A DNA stretch of 64,000 nt from Betaproteobacteria bacterium (GTDB lineage Bacteria; Pseudomonadota; Gammaproteobacteria; Burkholderiales; SG8-41): assembly GCA_900299145.1 (NCBI GenBank), contig OMIN01000149.1, positions 1 through 64,000 on the forward strand, written 5' to 3'. How positions within the stretch are numbered: the first letter of the stretch is position 1; each line of letters opens with the position of its first letter. The position numbers and the translations under genes are program-made. Positions 39,858 to 48,047 of the stretch are shown piece by piece. Below the pieces are notes generated by a model, which worked only from the letters and a program-made list of their open reading frames with translations, searched no databases and was not told where the DNA came from.

Positions 39858-41147
39858 ATGATCACTAGTGGTGCTAATGCAATGCGAATGATAATAGCTG
39901 CCGAGAATGCCTCCATGCGCATGAGCGGCGAATCCAATTTGGCACTGTTTTACTTGAGGTTATTCCGGAATCGGGGCATAGATGTCTGGTTGGTTTGCCA
40001 TGCGCGCGTGCGCGATGAATTGCGGCAAATGTTTCCCGATCCAGTCGACTTTCAAAAATTTCATCTTGTCGAGGACACCGGATTTCAGGTGCTTGTCTGG
40101 AAGGTGGGCCAATGGTTTCCGTACCGAATTAAAGACCTGATTTTCGGTCAGTGGGTTCACATACTTACGCAACGAGGCATGCGAAAAATCATCAGGGAAT
40201 TGGTGAGGAAGGAAAATGTCCAATTGGTGTTTGAACCGGCCCCCATCACACCCATGGGCCTTAGCTTCATGTACGGGCTGGGGACGCCGGTTGTGATTGG
40301 GCCTTTATGTGGTGGACTGGAGTTTCCACCGGCCTTTCGTTACATGGATTCACCTTTTTCCCGATATGCGATAAAGATAGGGCGCATTCTGTCAAATCTT
40401 GCTCATCGCTGGGCGCCGGGAAAGTTGCAGGCGGCGAGTTTGCTTGTGGCCAACGATCGTACTAAAGATGCCCTGCCGCATGGTTGCCGGGGATCTGTAT
40501 ACGAAGTGGTGGAGAGCGGGGTTGATCTTTCCATCTGCAAGCCGATTGCACGCCAGCAGCCTGTGTCTGGTGAGGTGATTAGATTTATATTTTGGGGGCG
40601 TTTCGTTGACTGGAAGGGTATTCAGTTTCTGGTACGGGCATTTCGCCAGGTGGCGGAACAGACCAATGCCGTACTGGAGTTGATCGGAGACGGCGAAATG
40701 CTGGATTCTGTGAAAACGCAGGTATCCGAATTGCAATTGGGTGATCGGGTTATCTTTCATGGGCGATTGAGCCGTGGAGACAGCATCGGCGTCATAAAAC
40801 GATGCCACGTGTTCGTGATACCTTCTCTCCGGGAGTGTGGGGGAAATGCCATTTTGGAAATCATGGCCATGGGGCTGCCCGTAGTGGCCACGAACTGGGC
40901 GGGCCCGGCAAATTATGTGACACCGGCCTGCGGCATTCTCGTAGACCCTGATTCAGTGCAGGGATTTGTAGACGGGCTTGCTGGGGCCATGCTGAAACTT
41001 GCTGGTTCGCCCGAGTTGCGTCAGCAAATGGGTGATGCGGGTATCGAGCGAGTGAAAGAACAGTATTTTGATTGGGAATCCAAGGCGGATCGCATCCTGG
41101 AAATATGCCGCGCTACGCTCGAAGGGCAACCAAAGCTTGGGCTGTAA
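39858..41147 (+). CDS. Glycosyltransferase family 4 (GT-B fold) protein
   Basis: 429 residues from ATG 39858, preceded by GGGAGG. The C-terminal GT1 domain is clear: FIFWGRFVDWKGIQFLVRAF, LELIGDGEML, VIFHGRLSRGD and the E-x7-E region PSLRECGGNAILEIMAMGLP, followed by GILVDPDSVQGFVDGL. It transfers a sugar from a nucleotide donor to a growing glycan at the cytoplasmic face. Neighbouring methyltransferase and epimerase genes suggest capsule, O-antigen or exopolysaccharide synthesis. The acceptor is unknown. Confidence 0.9.
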   Translation: MITSGANAMRMIIAAENASMRMSGESNLALFYLRLFRNRGIDVWLVCHARVRDELRQMFPDPVDFQKFHLVEDTGFQVLVWKVGQWFPYRIKDLIFGQWVHILTQRGMRKIIRELVRKENVQLVFEPAPITPMGLSFMYGLGTPVVIGPLCGGLEFPPAFRYMDSPFSRYAIKIGRILSNLAHRWAPGKLQAASLLVANDRTKDALPHGCRGSVYEVVESGVDLSICKPIARQQPVSGEVIRFIFWGRFVDWKGIQFLVRAFRQVAEQTNAVLELIGDGEMLDSVKTQVSELQLGDRVIFHGRLSRGDSIGVIKRCHVFVIPSLRECGGNAILEIMAMGLPVVATNWAGPANYVTPACGILVDPDSVQGFVDGLAGAMLKLAGSPELRQQMGDAGIERVKEQYFDWESKADRILEICRATLEGQPKLGL

Positions 41148-41172
41148 GCTGCATGGCTATCTGGAAATTGTA

Positions 41173-42105
41173 ATGGGCAAATGTTTAATTCTTGGTGGAG
41201 CAGGATTTCTGGGGAGCAATCTGGCGCAGAAATTGGTGGCAGAGGGGGAAACAGTAAGAATTTTTACTCGGCCGGGTTCGTCGACTTCCAATATTCAGCA
41301 CATACTGGACAGGGTCGAACTTATTTACCGTGACTTCATGGATGACGTTGCGTTACGGAATGCAACCCAAAATATCGATACTGTCTATCATCTGATTTCC
41401 ACAACCTTTCCGAGCATGACCATGGAAAGCAGTGTGTATGATTTGATGTCCAATCTGCTGCCAACTATTCGCCTTGTTGAAGCATGCCTCGCCAACGGTG
41501 TCAGGAAAATCATATACGCATCGTCGGGAGGAACCGTCTACGGCAAACCCGCTTTGCTTCCCATTCCTCAAGAACACCCTTTGGTGCCCACGTCCGCGTA
41601 TGGGCAGAGCAAATTAACTATCGAGAACTATCTTAATTTCTATGCCCGTTCGACTAGCCTGCATATCAGTGTCTTGCGCATAGCGAATCCCTTTGGGCCC
41701 AGTCAAAAGATGCTGGGCGTTCAAGGCATAGTGGCGGTGGCGATGGGGTGTGCGTATTACGGACGCCCGCTGAATGTGTATGGGGAAGGAAAGGCGGTAA
41801 GGGACTACATTTATGTTGACGACGTCATTGATGCCGTTTTTCTGGCGGCGGCTCATTCAGGGTCGTCTGTCGTCAATATTTCCAGTGCTGTCGGCAGCAG
41901 TGTCATGGACATCGTACGTGCCGTAGAAGAAATTTCAGGACGGACTATCGTCAAGCGGTTTATTCCAGACCGTCCCGGCGATGTCGAAGTCAACGTACTG
42001 GACAATTGCAAGGCTAAACAACTATATGGTTGGAGCCCCAAAACCACGCTTAGGGAAGGCCTAAGAAAAACCTGGGAACATATCAGTCAGGGGCCGCCAG
42101 CGTAA
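41173..42105 (+). CDS. NAD-dependent epimerase/dehydratase (extended SDR)
   Basis: 310 residues from ATG 41173; an upstream in-frame start lies within the glycosyltransferase gene. Gly-rich NAD motif LILGGAGFLGSNLAQKL, ASSGGTVYGKP, catalytic YGQSK in TSAYGQSKLTIENYL, and NPFGPSQ later. It resembles UDP-glucose 4-epimerase/GalE-like and dTDP-sugar enzymes. It begins 25 bases after the glycosyltransferase and likely supplies a nucleotide sugar to it. Confidence 0.9.
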   Translation: MGKCLILGGAGFLGSNLAQKLVAEGETVRIFTRPGSSTSNIQHILDRVELIYRDFMDDVALRNATQNIDTVYHLISTTFPSMTMESSVYDLMSNLLPTIRLVEACLANGVRKIIYASSGGTVYGKPALLPIPQEHPLVPTSAYGQSKLTIENYLNFYARSTSLHISVLRIANPFGPSQKMLGVQGIVAVAMGCAYYGRPLNVYGEGKAVRDYIYVDDVIDAVFLAAAHSGSSVVNISSAVGSSVMDIVRAVEEISGRTIVKRFIPDRPGDVEVNVLDNCKAKQLYGWSPKTTLREGLRKTWEHISQGPPA

Positions 42106-42161
42106 CGGGGGCCAGCCGATAGCTATTGCCGACCTAGGCGAATTTAGCAGCGATGATTCGC

Positions 42162-42302
42162 TCAGCAGTAAAACATATTCGCGAAGCGCAGCAGCATCTC
42201 CGGGCTGAGATAACCGCGAAACGCCAGCACGCACAGTGCGGCCACAATCATTACCAGTAGTGCAAGGGTCAGCGCCCGGCGCGTTTGCGATAGTGGCATC
42301 AT
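42162..42302 (-). CDS. Small membrane protein, 46 residues
   Basis: From the double ATG at 42302/42299 the minus strand encodes MMPLSQTRRALTLALLVMIV and ends LSPEMLLRFANMFYC. There is one hydrophobic helix (about residues 11-29) followed by a short amphipathic tail. The gene-like codon use and the conserved-looking tail, which I have seen in small hypothetical proteins of this class, support it. A weak GAGAGG lies about 15 bases upstream. Function unknown. Confidence 0.55.
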   Translation of the reverse strand: MMPLSQTRRALTLALLVMIVAALCVLAFRGYLSPEMLLRFANMFYC

Positions 42303-42363
42303 GGGGTGAGTAAGCCTCTCATGGTCATGATGATTATCCCATGGCCGGCGCTACTGGCGCACC

Positions 42364-42452
42364 GCAAAATGAGGCGCATTTTGCGCCTGTGTCGTCCGGT
42401 AGTACAAGTTTCACCGGCCTGCACGCGAATCAAGCCCGGCAAGCGGGCTTTT
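42364..42452. other. Two stem-loops in the epimerase-GntR gap
   Basis: GCAAAATG...CATTTTGC (42364-42384) overlaps an alternative stem AGGCGC...GCGCCT (42372-42388), so the two are mutually exclusive. Further on, AAGCCCG...CGGGCTT at 42432-42450 is followed by TT and could be a weak plus-strand terminator. No gene was seen in 42303-42608. Confidence 0.4.
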
Positions 42453-42523
42453 CGGTGCACTGCACAATCAATGTGCGAAACCACGCATTTTCGAGACGTG
42501 ATGGTTGGCGGTTAGACCTATCC

Positions 42524-42540
42524 GTAACTATCTGATTCAT
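42524..42540 (+). repeat. Degenerate copy of the dispersed repeat
   Basis: GTAACTATCTGATTCAT matches the first 11 consensus bases, then loses the T-run, but an AT-rich tail (ATAAATAAATAGAATTTT) follows. Sense to the GntR gene. Confidence 0.6.
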
Positions 42541-42596
42541 ATAAATAAATAGAATTTTCCGCCCGAGGGGGCGAAGGTGGCACGTTGTTTGCGATT

Positions 42597-42622
42597 ACTT
42601 GTAGCAAGATGTTGATACAAGT
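42597..42622. promoter_or_regulatory. Candidate GntR operator
   Basis: ACTTGTA, 12-base spacer, TACAAGT: perfect 7-bp arms. It covers the ATG at 42609, so either that is not the true start or the regulator blocks its own translation/transcription start region. Autoregulation of this kind is common for GntR regulators. Confidence 0.5.
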
Positions 42623-43538
42623 GATACCCAGTGACACCGTGCCGCCGTCAGCGGCATCGCGTTCTCGGGCGGTGCCCGTAGGCATTCCGCCGGCTTATGG
42701 TGCGCACGCTTCCAACAAGACGCAGCACGCATTGCAGGGCACGTTCAATCCCGCGTCGCCCATGCCCCTTTACTCGCAGATCCGCGAGTTGCTGCGCGCC
42801 CGCATCGCCGATGGTGAATTTGGCGTAGAGGGCAAAATGCCTTCCGAAAACGACATGGTGAAGGCATTTGGCGTCAGCCGCATCACCGTGCGTCAGGCTC
42901 TTAACGATCTGCAGAAGGAAGGGCTGGTTTTCAAGATTCATGGCAAGGGCACGTTTGCCGCGAAACCCAAGGCCGTGCAAAGCCTGATGCGTCTGGAAGG
43001 GTTCGGCGAGGCCATGTCCGCATCCGGCCATGAAACGTATTCGCGCGTAGTGGGGCATCGCGAATTACGGCCCGGCTGTCATGTCGCATCGCGCCTCGGT
43101 CTGGGCGCCGGCGAAAAAGCCGAGGTCATGGAAATACAGCGCATCCGTTACCTTGACCAGAATCCCATCTCGCTGGACGTGACCTATTTACCGCTTGAGA
43201 TAGGCCGCCGTTTGATCAAGGAAGACCTGCAACGTCGCGATATTTTTCTGATCCTTGAAAACGACTACGGCATTGCGCTCGACCGCGCGGAGTTGCGCGT
43301 GGACGCCATGCTGGCGGACGCGAAGCTTGCTGAAGCACTGGCTGTGCCGGAAGGGTCGCCGGTGCTGCGCATTGAACGCCTCACGCTGGCCGCCGGCGGC
43401 CAGCCGCTGGATTTTGAATATTTGTATTACCGGGGCGATGCCTTCCAATACTTCCTGATGGTGGGGCGCCGCAGCCATGCGAGCGGCACTGCCTCCGGTC
43501 AACTACCCAAAGGACTAGGCAGAGGAGCCAAAAAATGA
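42609..43538 (+). CDS. GntR-family regulator (HutC/UTRA type)
   Basis: About 309 residues if started at ATG 42609; the start is uncertain because the conserved domain begins only at MPLYSQIRELLRARIADGEF (codon at 42762) and no good ribosome site is visible. The winged helix includes KMPSENDMVKAFGVSRITVR and GLVFKIHGKGTF; the UTRA ligand domain includes EVMEIQRIRYLDQNPISLDV and SPVLRIERLTLAAGG. The stop overlaps the flavoprotein ATG (ATGA), so it presumably controls the cluster that follows. The effector is unknown. Confidence 0.87.
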   Translation: MLIQVIPSDTVPPSAASRSRAVPVGIPPAYGAHASNKTQHALQGTFNPASPMPLYSQIRELLRARIADGEFGVEGKMPSENDMVKAFGVSRITVRQALNDLQKEGLVFKIHGKGTFAAKPKAVQSLMRLEGFGEAMSASGHETYSRVVGHRELRPGCHVASRLGLGAGEKAEVMEIQRIRYLDQNPISLDVTYLPLEIGRRLIKEDLQRRDIFLILENDYGIALDRAELRVDAMLADAKLAEALAVPEGSPVLRIERLTLAAGGQPLDFEYLYYRGDAFQYFLMVGRRSHASGTASGQLPKGLGRGAKK

Positions 43539-45265
43539 ATATCGTGGAAATGCAGACCGACGTGCTGGTGGTCGGCGGCGGCACTGCCGGGCCGATGGCG
43601 GCGGTCAAGGCCAAGGAGCGCAATCCCAAACTCAAAGTCATGTTGCTGGAAAAAGCCAACGTCAAGCGCAGCGGCGCCATTTCCATGGGCATGGACGGCC
43701 TGAATAACGCGGTGATTCCAGGCCACGCGACGCCCGAGCAATACACGCGGGAAATCACCGTCGCCAATGATGGCATCGTCAATCAAGCCACCGTCTACGC
43801 CTATGCCTCCAACAGCTTTAAGACGATTCAAGAGCTGGATCGCTGGGGTGTGAAGTTCGAGAAAGACGAAACCGGCGACTACGCGGTGCGCAAGGTGCAT
43901 CACATCGGCACCTATGTGCTGCCGATGCCGGAAGGGCATCATATGAAAAAGGTGCTCTACCGCCAACTCAAACGTGCCCGCGTGGATGTGACCAACCGCG
44001 TGGTGGCCACGCGTGTCCTGCTCGACAACAAGGGGCAGGTGGCGGGGCTGCTGGGCTTTGATTGCCGCTCGGGAGACTTTGTCGTGGTGCGCGCCAAAGC
44101 GGTAATTCTATGCTGCGGCGCGGCCGGGCGCATCGGCTTGCCCACCTCGGGCTATCTTTTCGGCACTTACGAAAACCCCACCAACGCCGGTGACGGCTAC
44201 AGCATGGCGTTTCACGCGGGCGCCGAGTTGTCCAATCTCGAGTGCTTCCAGATCAATCCGCTGATCAAGGATTACAACGGCCCGGCGTGCGCCTATGTCA
44301 CGGGGCCATTTGGCGGCTATACCGCCAACGCCAAGGGCGACCGCTTCATCGAGTGCGATTACTGGAGCGGGCAGATGATGCAGGAGTTTTACAACGAACT
44401 GCAAAGTGGCAATGGCCCGGTATTTCTCAAGCTTGATCATCTGGCCGAGGAAACCATCCAGACCATCGAACATATTTTGCACACGAATGAACGGCCGAGC
44501 CGCGGCCGTTTTCATGCGGGGCGCGGTACCAACTACCGCAGCCGCATGATCGAAATGCACATTTCCGAAATTGGCTTTTGCAGCGGCCACAGCGCCTCTG
44601 GTGTTTATGTCAATGAAAAAGCGGAAACCACGGTGCCAGGGCTTTATGCGGCGGGAGATATGGCGAACGTGCCGCACAACTATATGCTGGGCGCGTTTAC
44701 CTACGGCTGGTTTGCCGGTACGAATGCCGCTGACTATTGCGCGGAACATGAAGGCGGTGCGGTCGATCAAAGTCGCATCAATGCGGAAGTGCAGCGTGTG
44801 TCTGCGCCGCTGGCACGCAGCGGCGGGCTGCCGCCCAGCCAGGGGGAATACAAACTGCGGCGCATGGTCAACGACTATCTGCAACCGCCCAAGGCCACGC
44901 GCAAAATGCAGCTCGCACTGGAGCGGTTTGCCGAGATCCAAGACGACATCAACCACCTCTGCGCTGAAAACCCGCATGAACTGATGCGGGCGATGGAAGT
45001 ACAGGTAATCCACGACTGTGCCCGCATGGCGGCCAGCGCTTCGCTGTTCCGCGAGGAAAGCCGATGGGGGCTGTATCACAACCGGGTGGATTTCCCCACA
45101 CGCAATGATGCCGAGTGGTTCACGCATTGCCATCTGCGCAAGGCGGGAGAAGACGGCATGGAGAGTTACAAGAAGCCCGTCGAGCCTTATCTGTTCCCGC
45201 TGGATGACGAAGAGAAGTCTGCTTATCAGCGCCTGCGCGTGGTAGCGCCCGCGCAATCGGCGTAA
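43535..45265 (+). CDS. FAD-dependent flavoprotein, AprA/fumarate-reductase-like
   Basis: 576 residues. Dinucleotide-binding N-terminus TDVLVVGGGTAGPMAAVKAK, and SGAISMGMDGLNNAV, a segment typical of adenylylsulfate reductase alpha-like proteins. Later comes VPGLYAAGDMANVPHNYMLG for FAD contact. Shorter than true AprA (about 650). Paired with the small ferredoxin that follows, it probably forms an electron-transferring complex like AprAB, but a role in sulfite/APS chemistry is unproven; it may be a dehydrogenase for an organosulfur or other small compound imported by the downstream ABC transporter. Confidence 0.82.
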   Translation: MNIVEMQTDVLVVGGGTAGPMAAVKAKERNPKLKVMLLEKANVKRSGAISMGMDGLNNAVIPGHATPEQYTREITVANDGIVNQATVYAYASNSFKTIQELDRWGVKFEKDETGDYAVRKVHHIGTYVLPMPEGHHMKKVLYRQLKRARVDVTNRVVATRVLLDNKGQVAGLLGFDCRSGDFVVVRAKAVILCCGAAGRIGLPTSGYLFGTYENPTNAGDGYSMAFHAGAELSNLECFQINPLIKDYNGPACAYVTGPFGGYTANAKGDRFIECDYWSGQMMQEFYNELQSGNGPVFLKLDHLAEETIQTIEHILHTNERPSRGRFHAGRGTNYRSRMIEMHISEIGFCSGHSASGVYVNEKAETTVPGLYAAGDMANVPHNYMLGAFTYGWFAGTNAADYCAEHEGGAVDQSRINAEVQRVSAPLARSGGLPPSQGEYKLRRMVNDYLQPPKATRKMQLALERFAEIQDDINHLCAENPHELMRAMEVQVIHDCARMAASASLFREESRWGLYHNRVDFPTRNDAEWFTHCHLRKAGEDGMESYKKPVEPYLFPLDDEEKSAYQRLRVVAPAQSA

Positions 45266-45286
45266 CCCGGATACCAGGAGAAGACC

Positions 45287-45520
45287 ATGCCATTAGCCCT
45301 CAACCGCTCCAGTGTGCCGGTCACTGTAGACGCAGAAAAGTGCATCGCCCATAAGGGCTGCACCGTGTGCGTGGATGTGTGTCCGCTGGACGTGCTTGCC
45401 ATCGACATGTTGAAAGGCAAAGCGTACATGAAATTCGATGAATGCTGGTACTGCATGCCCTGCGAGCAGGATTGCCCGACGGGTGCAGTGCATGTCGATA
45501 TCCCGTACTTGCTGCGCTGA
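45287..45520 (+). CDS. Two-cluster 4Fe-4S ferredoxin (AprB-like, short)
   Basis: 77 residues with two cluster-binding sets: CIAHKGCTVCVDVCPLDVLA and CWYCMPCEQDCPTGAV. Only the ferredoxin part of AprB is present; the C-terminal tail of AprB is missing. AGGAG lies eight bases before the ATG. It lies 21 bases after the flavoprotein and is the likely electron acceptor or donor for it. Confidence 0.93.
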   Translation: MPLALNRSSVPVTVDAEKCIAHKGCTVCVDVCPLDVLAIDMLKGKAYMKFDECWYCMPCEQDCPTGAVHVDIPYLLR

Positions 45521-45532
45521 CCGGGGCGATTG

Positions 45533-46495
45533 ATGAATACGACTGCCATGAATGCTGTGCCGCAAAGTTACCGCGAGCGTCTGGCCGATGCTGATGCCGA
45601 GGTACGGCGCATCGCGGTGATGGAGCTGCCCTACAGCGATGAGGACGATTTCATTGAATTGGCGCTGGCGGCGCTGGCGGATGTTGCCGCGCCGGTACGC
45701 GCCGAAGCCGCCAAGGCGCTGGAGGGCATCGAAGAAGACGCGATTGTTCAGGCGCTGGCCGAGGCCTTGCGCGATGCGGACAACAGCGTACGCGAGGCGG
45801 CAGCGTTGTCGCTGTCGGAACTCAAGGATCCGGCCATGAGCGCGCACGTGATTCCATACCTGTCGGATGCGGATGCGTTTACGCGCGCGGCAGCGTTTCG
45901 CGCGCTGCGTGAGCTGCGCGTGCCGGGGGTCTTCGATGCAGCGCTCGCGGCCTTGCAGGATGCCAGCGAGCGTGTGCGGCGCGAGGCGGTGGCCGTGCTG
46001 GGCTACCTCAAGAACCCCGCCGGGTTGGGCGAACTGACGCGCATTGCCATGAACGATGCCGATTCGGAAGTGCGCCGGGCCGCAGTGGGAGCGTTGGGTT
46101 ATGCCACGGGTGAACAGGTGGTACCGGCGCTGACGCACGCCCTGAAAGACGATTCGTGGCAGGTGCGCGAAGAAGCCGCAAGCACGTTGGGCAAAGTGAA
46201 ACCGCGCGACGCCGTGGACAAGCTGATCGTGGCGATGACCGACAACTATTGGCAGGTTCGCATACGCGCCATACGCAGTCTGGGCCGCATGAAGGCGCGT
46301 GAAGCGGTGGGAGCCATCGGCGAGGCATTGACACACACGGTGAGCAATGTGCGCAAGGAATCCGCCATCGCGCTGGGAGAAATCGGTGATGCCAAGGCGA
46401 TACCCGCGCTTGAGAAAGCGCGCCTCGATACCGACCCGGATGTGCGCAAGCTGGCACAACTGGCGCTGGTCACCATCGCCGGCAAGGCGGCGTGA
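45533..46495 (+). CDS. HEAT-repeat protein
   Basis: 320 residues of nearly continuous helical repeats of about 31 residues, such as SVREAAALSLSELKDPAMSA, RVRREAVAVLGYLKNPAGLG and QVREEAASTLGKVKPRDAVD, resembling EZ-HEAT/phycobilisome-lyase-type repeats. No signal peptide. It would act as a scaffold or chaperone, perhaps in assembly of the flavoprotein-ferredoxin pair. It starts 13 bases after the ferredoxin stop; the ribosome site is weak. Confidence 0.88.
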   Translation: MNTTAMNAVPQSYRERLADADAEVRRIAVMELPYSDEDDFIELALAALADVAAPVRAEAAKALEGIEEDAIVQALAEALRDADNSVREAAALSLSELKDPAMSAHVIPYLSDADAFTRAAAFRALRELRVPGVFDAALAALQDASERVRREAVAVLGYLKNPAGLGELTRIAMNDADSEVRRAAVGALGYATGEQVVPALTHALKDDSWQVREEAASTLGKVKPRDAVDKLIVAMTDNYWQVRIRAIRSLGRMKAREAVGAIGEALTHTVSNVRKESAIALGEIGDAKAIPALEKARLDTDPDVRKLAQLALVTIAGKAA

Positions 46496-46514
46496 GAGCT
46501 GATGTGGATTGGAT

Positions 46515-46533
46515 ATAAGTATCTGTTTTTATT
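46515..46533 (+). repeat. Dispersed 19-bp repeat, copy 13
   Basis: ATAAGTATCTGTTTTTATT with tail GAATTTTTATG, 36 bases upstream of the ABC binding-protein ATG, sense, at the HEAT/ABC operon junction. Confidence 0.9.
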
Positions 46534-46569
46534 GAATTTTTATGTAGTGACTTCAAGGAGATCGATATC

Positions 46570-48027
46570 ATGAAAGCGCCAGGCCGACTGTCTCACTACT
46601 GCCGTAATGTTGTGCATTGGTTGCAGCGTGGCGCGGCTGTCTGCGCGATTCTGGTACCCGTTGCTGGCACTGCGCAAACGATCGAAATCGGCATCGGCAC
46701 GCAGAACACCACCACCAACACAGTGACTGGCGGCATCGTCATCAAGGAAATGAAGCTGCTTGAAAAACATTTGCCCAAGACCGGCAAATATCAAAACGCG
46801 AATTTCAAAATCGATTGGCAAAATTTCACGTCCGGCCCGCCGGTGACCAACGGCATGATGGCCAACCGTATCCATATCGGCATGATGGGCGATTACCCGC
46901 TGCTGGTGAATGGCGCGACGGGCCAGCAATCGAAGAACGAAACCCAGTTGGTGGCGATCATCGCTTACAACGCGCATGGCGCGGGCAACGGCCTGGTAGT
47001 GCACAAGGATTCGCCGTACTACGCGCTGGAGGATTTGAAAGGCAAGAATGTGTCGGTGCCGTTCGGCTCGGCAGCCCATGGCATGTTGCTGCAGGCGATG
47101 AAAACGCGGGGCTGGCCGGAAAACTTCTGGAACCTCGCCAATCAAAGCCCGGAAGTCGGTACCACCAACTTGCAGGAAAAGCGTCTGGACGGGCACGCCA
47201 ATTTTGTGCCATTCGCCGAGTTGTTGCCGTATCGCGGTTTTGCACGGAAGATTTTTGATGGCGCCGAGACCAAGGTGCCAACCTTTCACGGCGTGGTGGT
47301 ACGCAAGGATTTTGCGGAACAACATCCTGAAATCGTGGTGGCGTACATCAAGGCGCTGATGGAAGCCAACGACTGGGTGCGCAAAAATCCCAAGCTGGCC
47401 GCCGAGAAAATTGAGGAATGGACCAAGATCGAGAAGGAAGTCGCCTACGTATTTCTTGGGCCGGGCGGCATACACACGCTGGATCCGACCATCAAGCCCA
47501 AGTGGTTGGAAACGATCGGTATCGCAGCGGATGTGCTGCGCGGGTTGGGCCGTCTGAAAGAGTTCAACGTGCAGGCGTGGGTGAACGACAAATATGTAAA
47601 GCAGGCGTTCAAGGAGCGCGGCCTCGACTACGACAAGCAACTCTCGTCGCTGTCGAACTACGAAGTCACCGGCAAAGACCCGGTCTGCAACACCGTAATC
47701 ACCAAGCCGCGCGATGGCGGCGAAATCTGGCTGGAAGGCAGCGAGATCGTGCCGTTCAGCTCGCAAGGCTGCACCTTGCTGGGCGCGCGCAAATATACGG
47801 GTGAAGGCAAAAAACTGCGCGCGGTCTACTTGTATGACCGAGGGCTGGGCATCAAGGTATTCGCCGACAAAGCGTTCTATGCCTTTAGCGACAAGGAAGG
47901 CAAACAGGCCGAAGCGGTGCCTTTTCTGCTGAAAAAGGACGCGCAAGCGCACGCCACCAAAATCGGCGGGCGTTTGCTTACTTACAACGAAGTATTGGGT
48001 ACGTCCGTCACCACCGCAAGCCGCTGA
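46570..48027 (+). CDS. ABC substrate-binding protein (NMT1/sulfonate type) with NosL-like C-terminus
   Basis: 485 residues, longer than the usual 320-350. Signal peptide to about residue 35 (VPVAGTAQ). The binding domain has RIHIGMMGDYPLLVNGATGQ, VSVPFGSAAHGMLLQAMKTR and VVRKDFAEQHPEIVVAYIKA. From about residue 365 a second domain starts DPVCNTVITKPRDGGEIW and ends AQAHATKIGGRLLTYNEVLG, resembling NosL copper-binding lipoproteins, with Cys residues at DPVC and SSQGC. AAGGAGA precedes the ATG. It likely delivers a small anion to the permease encoded next; the extra domain may sense or bind metal. Confidence 0.82.
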   Translation: MKAPGRLSHYCRNVVHWLQRGAAVCAILVPVAGTAQTIEIGIGTQNTTTNTVTGGIVIKEMKLLEKHLPKTGKYQNANFKIDWQNFTSGPPVTNGMMANRIHIGMMGDYPLLVNGATGQQSKNETQLVAIIAYNAHGAGNGLVVHKDSPYYALEDLKGKNVSVPFGSAAHGMLLQAMKTRGWPENFWNLANQSPEVGTTNLQEKRLDGHANFVPFAELLPYRGFARKIFDGAETKVPTFHGVVVRKDFAEQHPEIVVAYIKALMEANDWVRKNPKLAAEKIEEWTKIEKEVAYVFLGPGGIHTLDPTIKPKWLETIGIAADVLRGLGRLKEFNVQAWVNDKYVKQAFKERGLDYDKQLSSLSNYEVTGKDPVCNTVITKPRDGGEIWLEGSEIVPFSSQGCTLLGARKYTGEGKKLRAVYLYDRGLGIKVFADKAFYAFSDKEGKQAEAVPFLLKKDAQAHATKIGGRLLTYNEVLGTSVTTASR

Positions 48028-48047
48028 ATCATCGCAGGATAACCGTC

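Noticed and set aside
38665..42302. Phage or IS origin of the AT-rich patch
   Set aside because: No integrase, transposase or terminal repeats were seen; only its composition is unusual.
44108..45256. Long minus-strand open frame over the flavoprotein gene
   Set aside because: Shadow of the AprA-like gene, His/Arg-rich composition.
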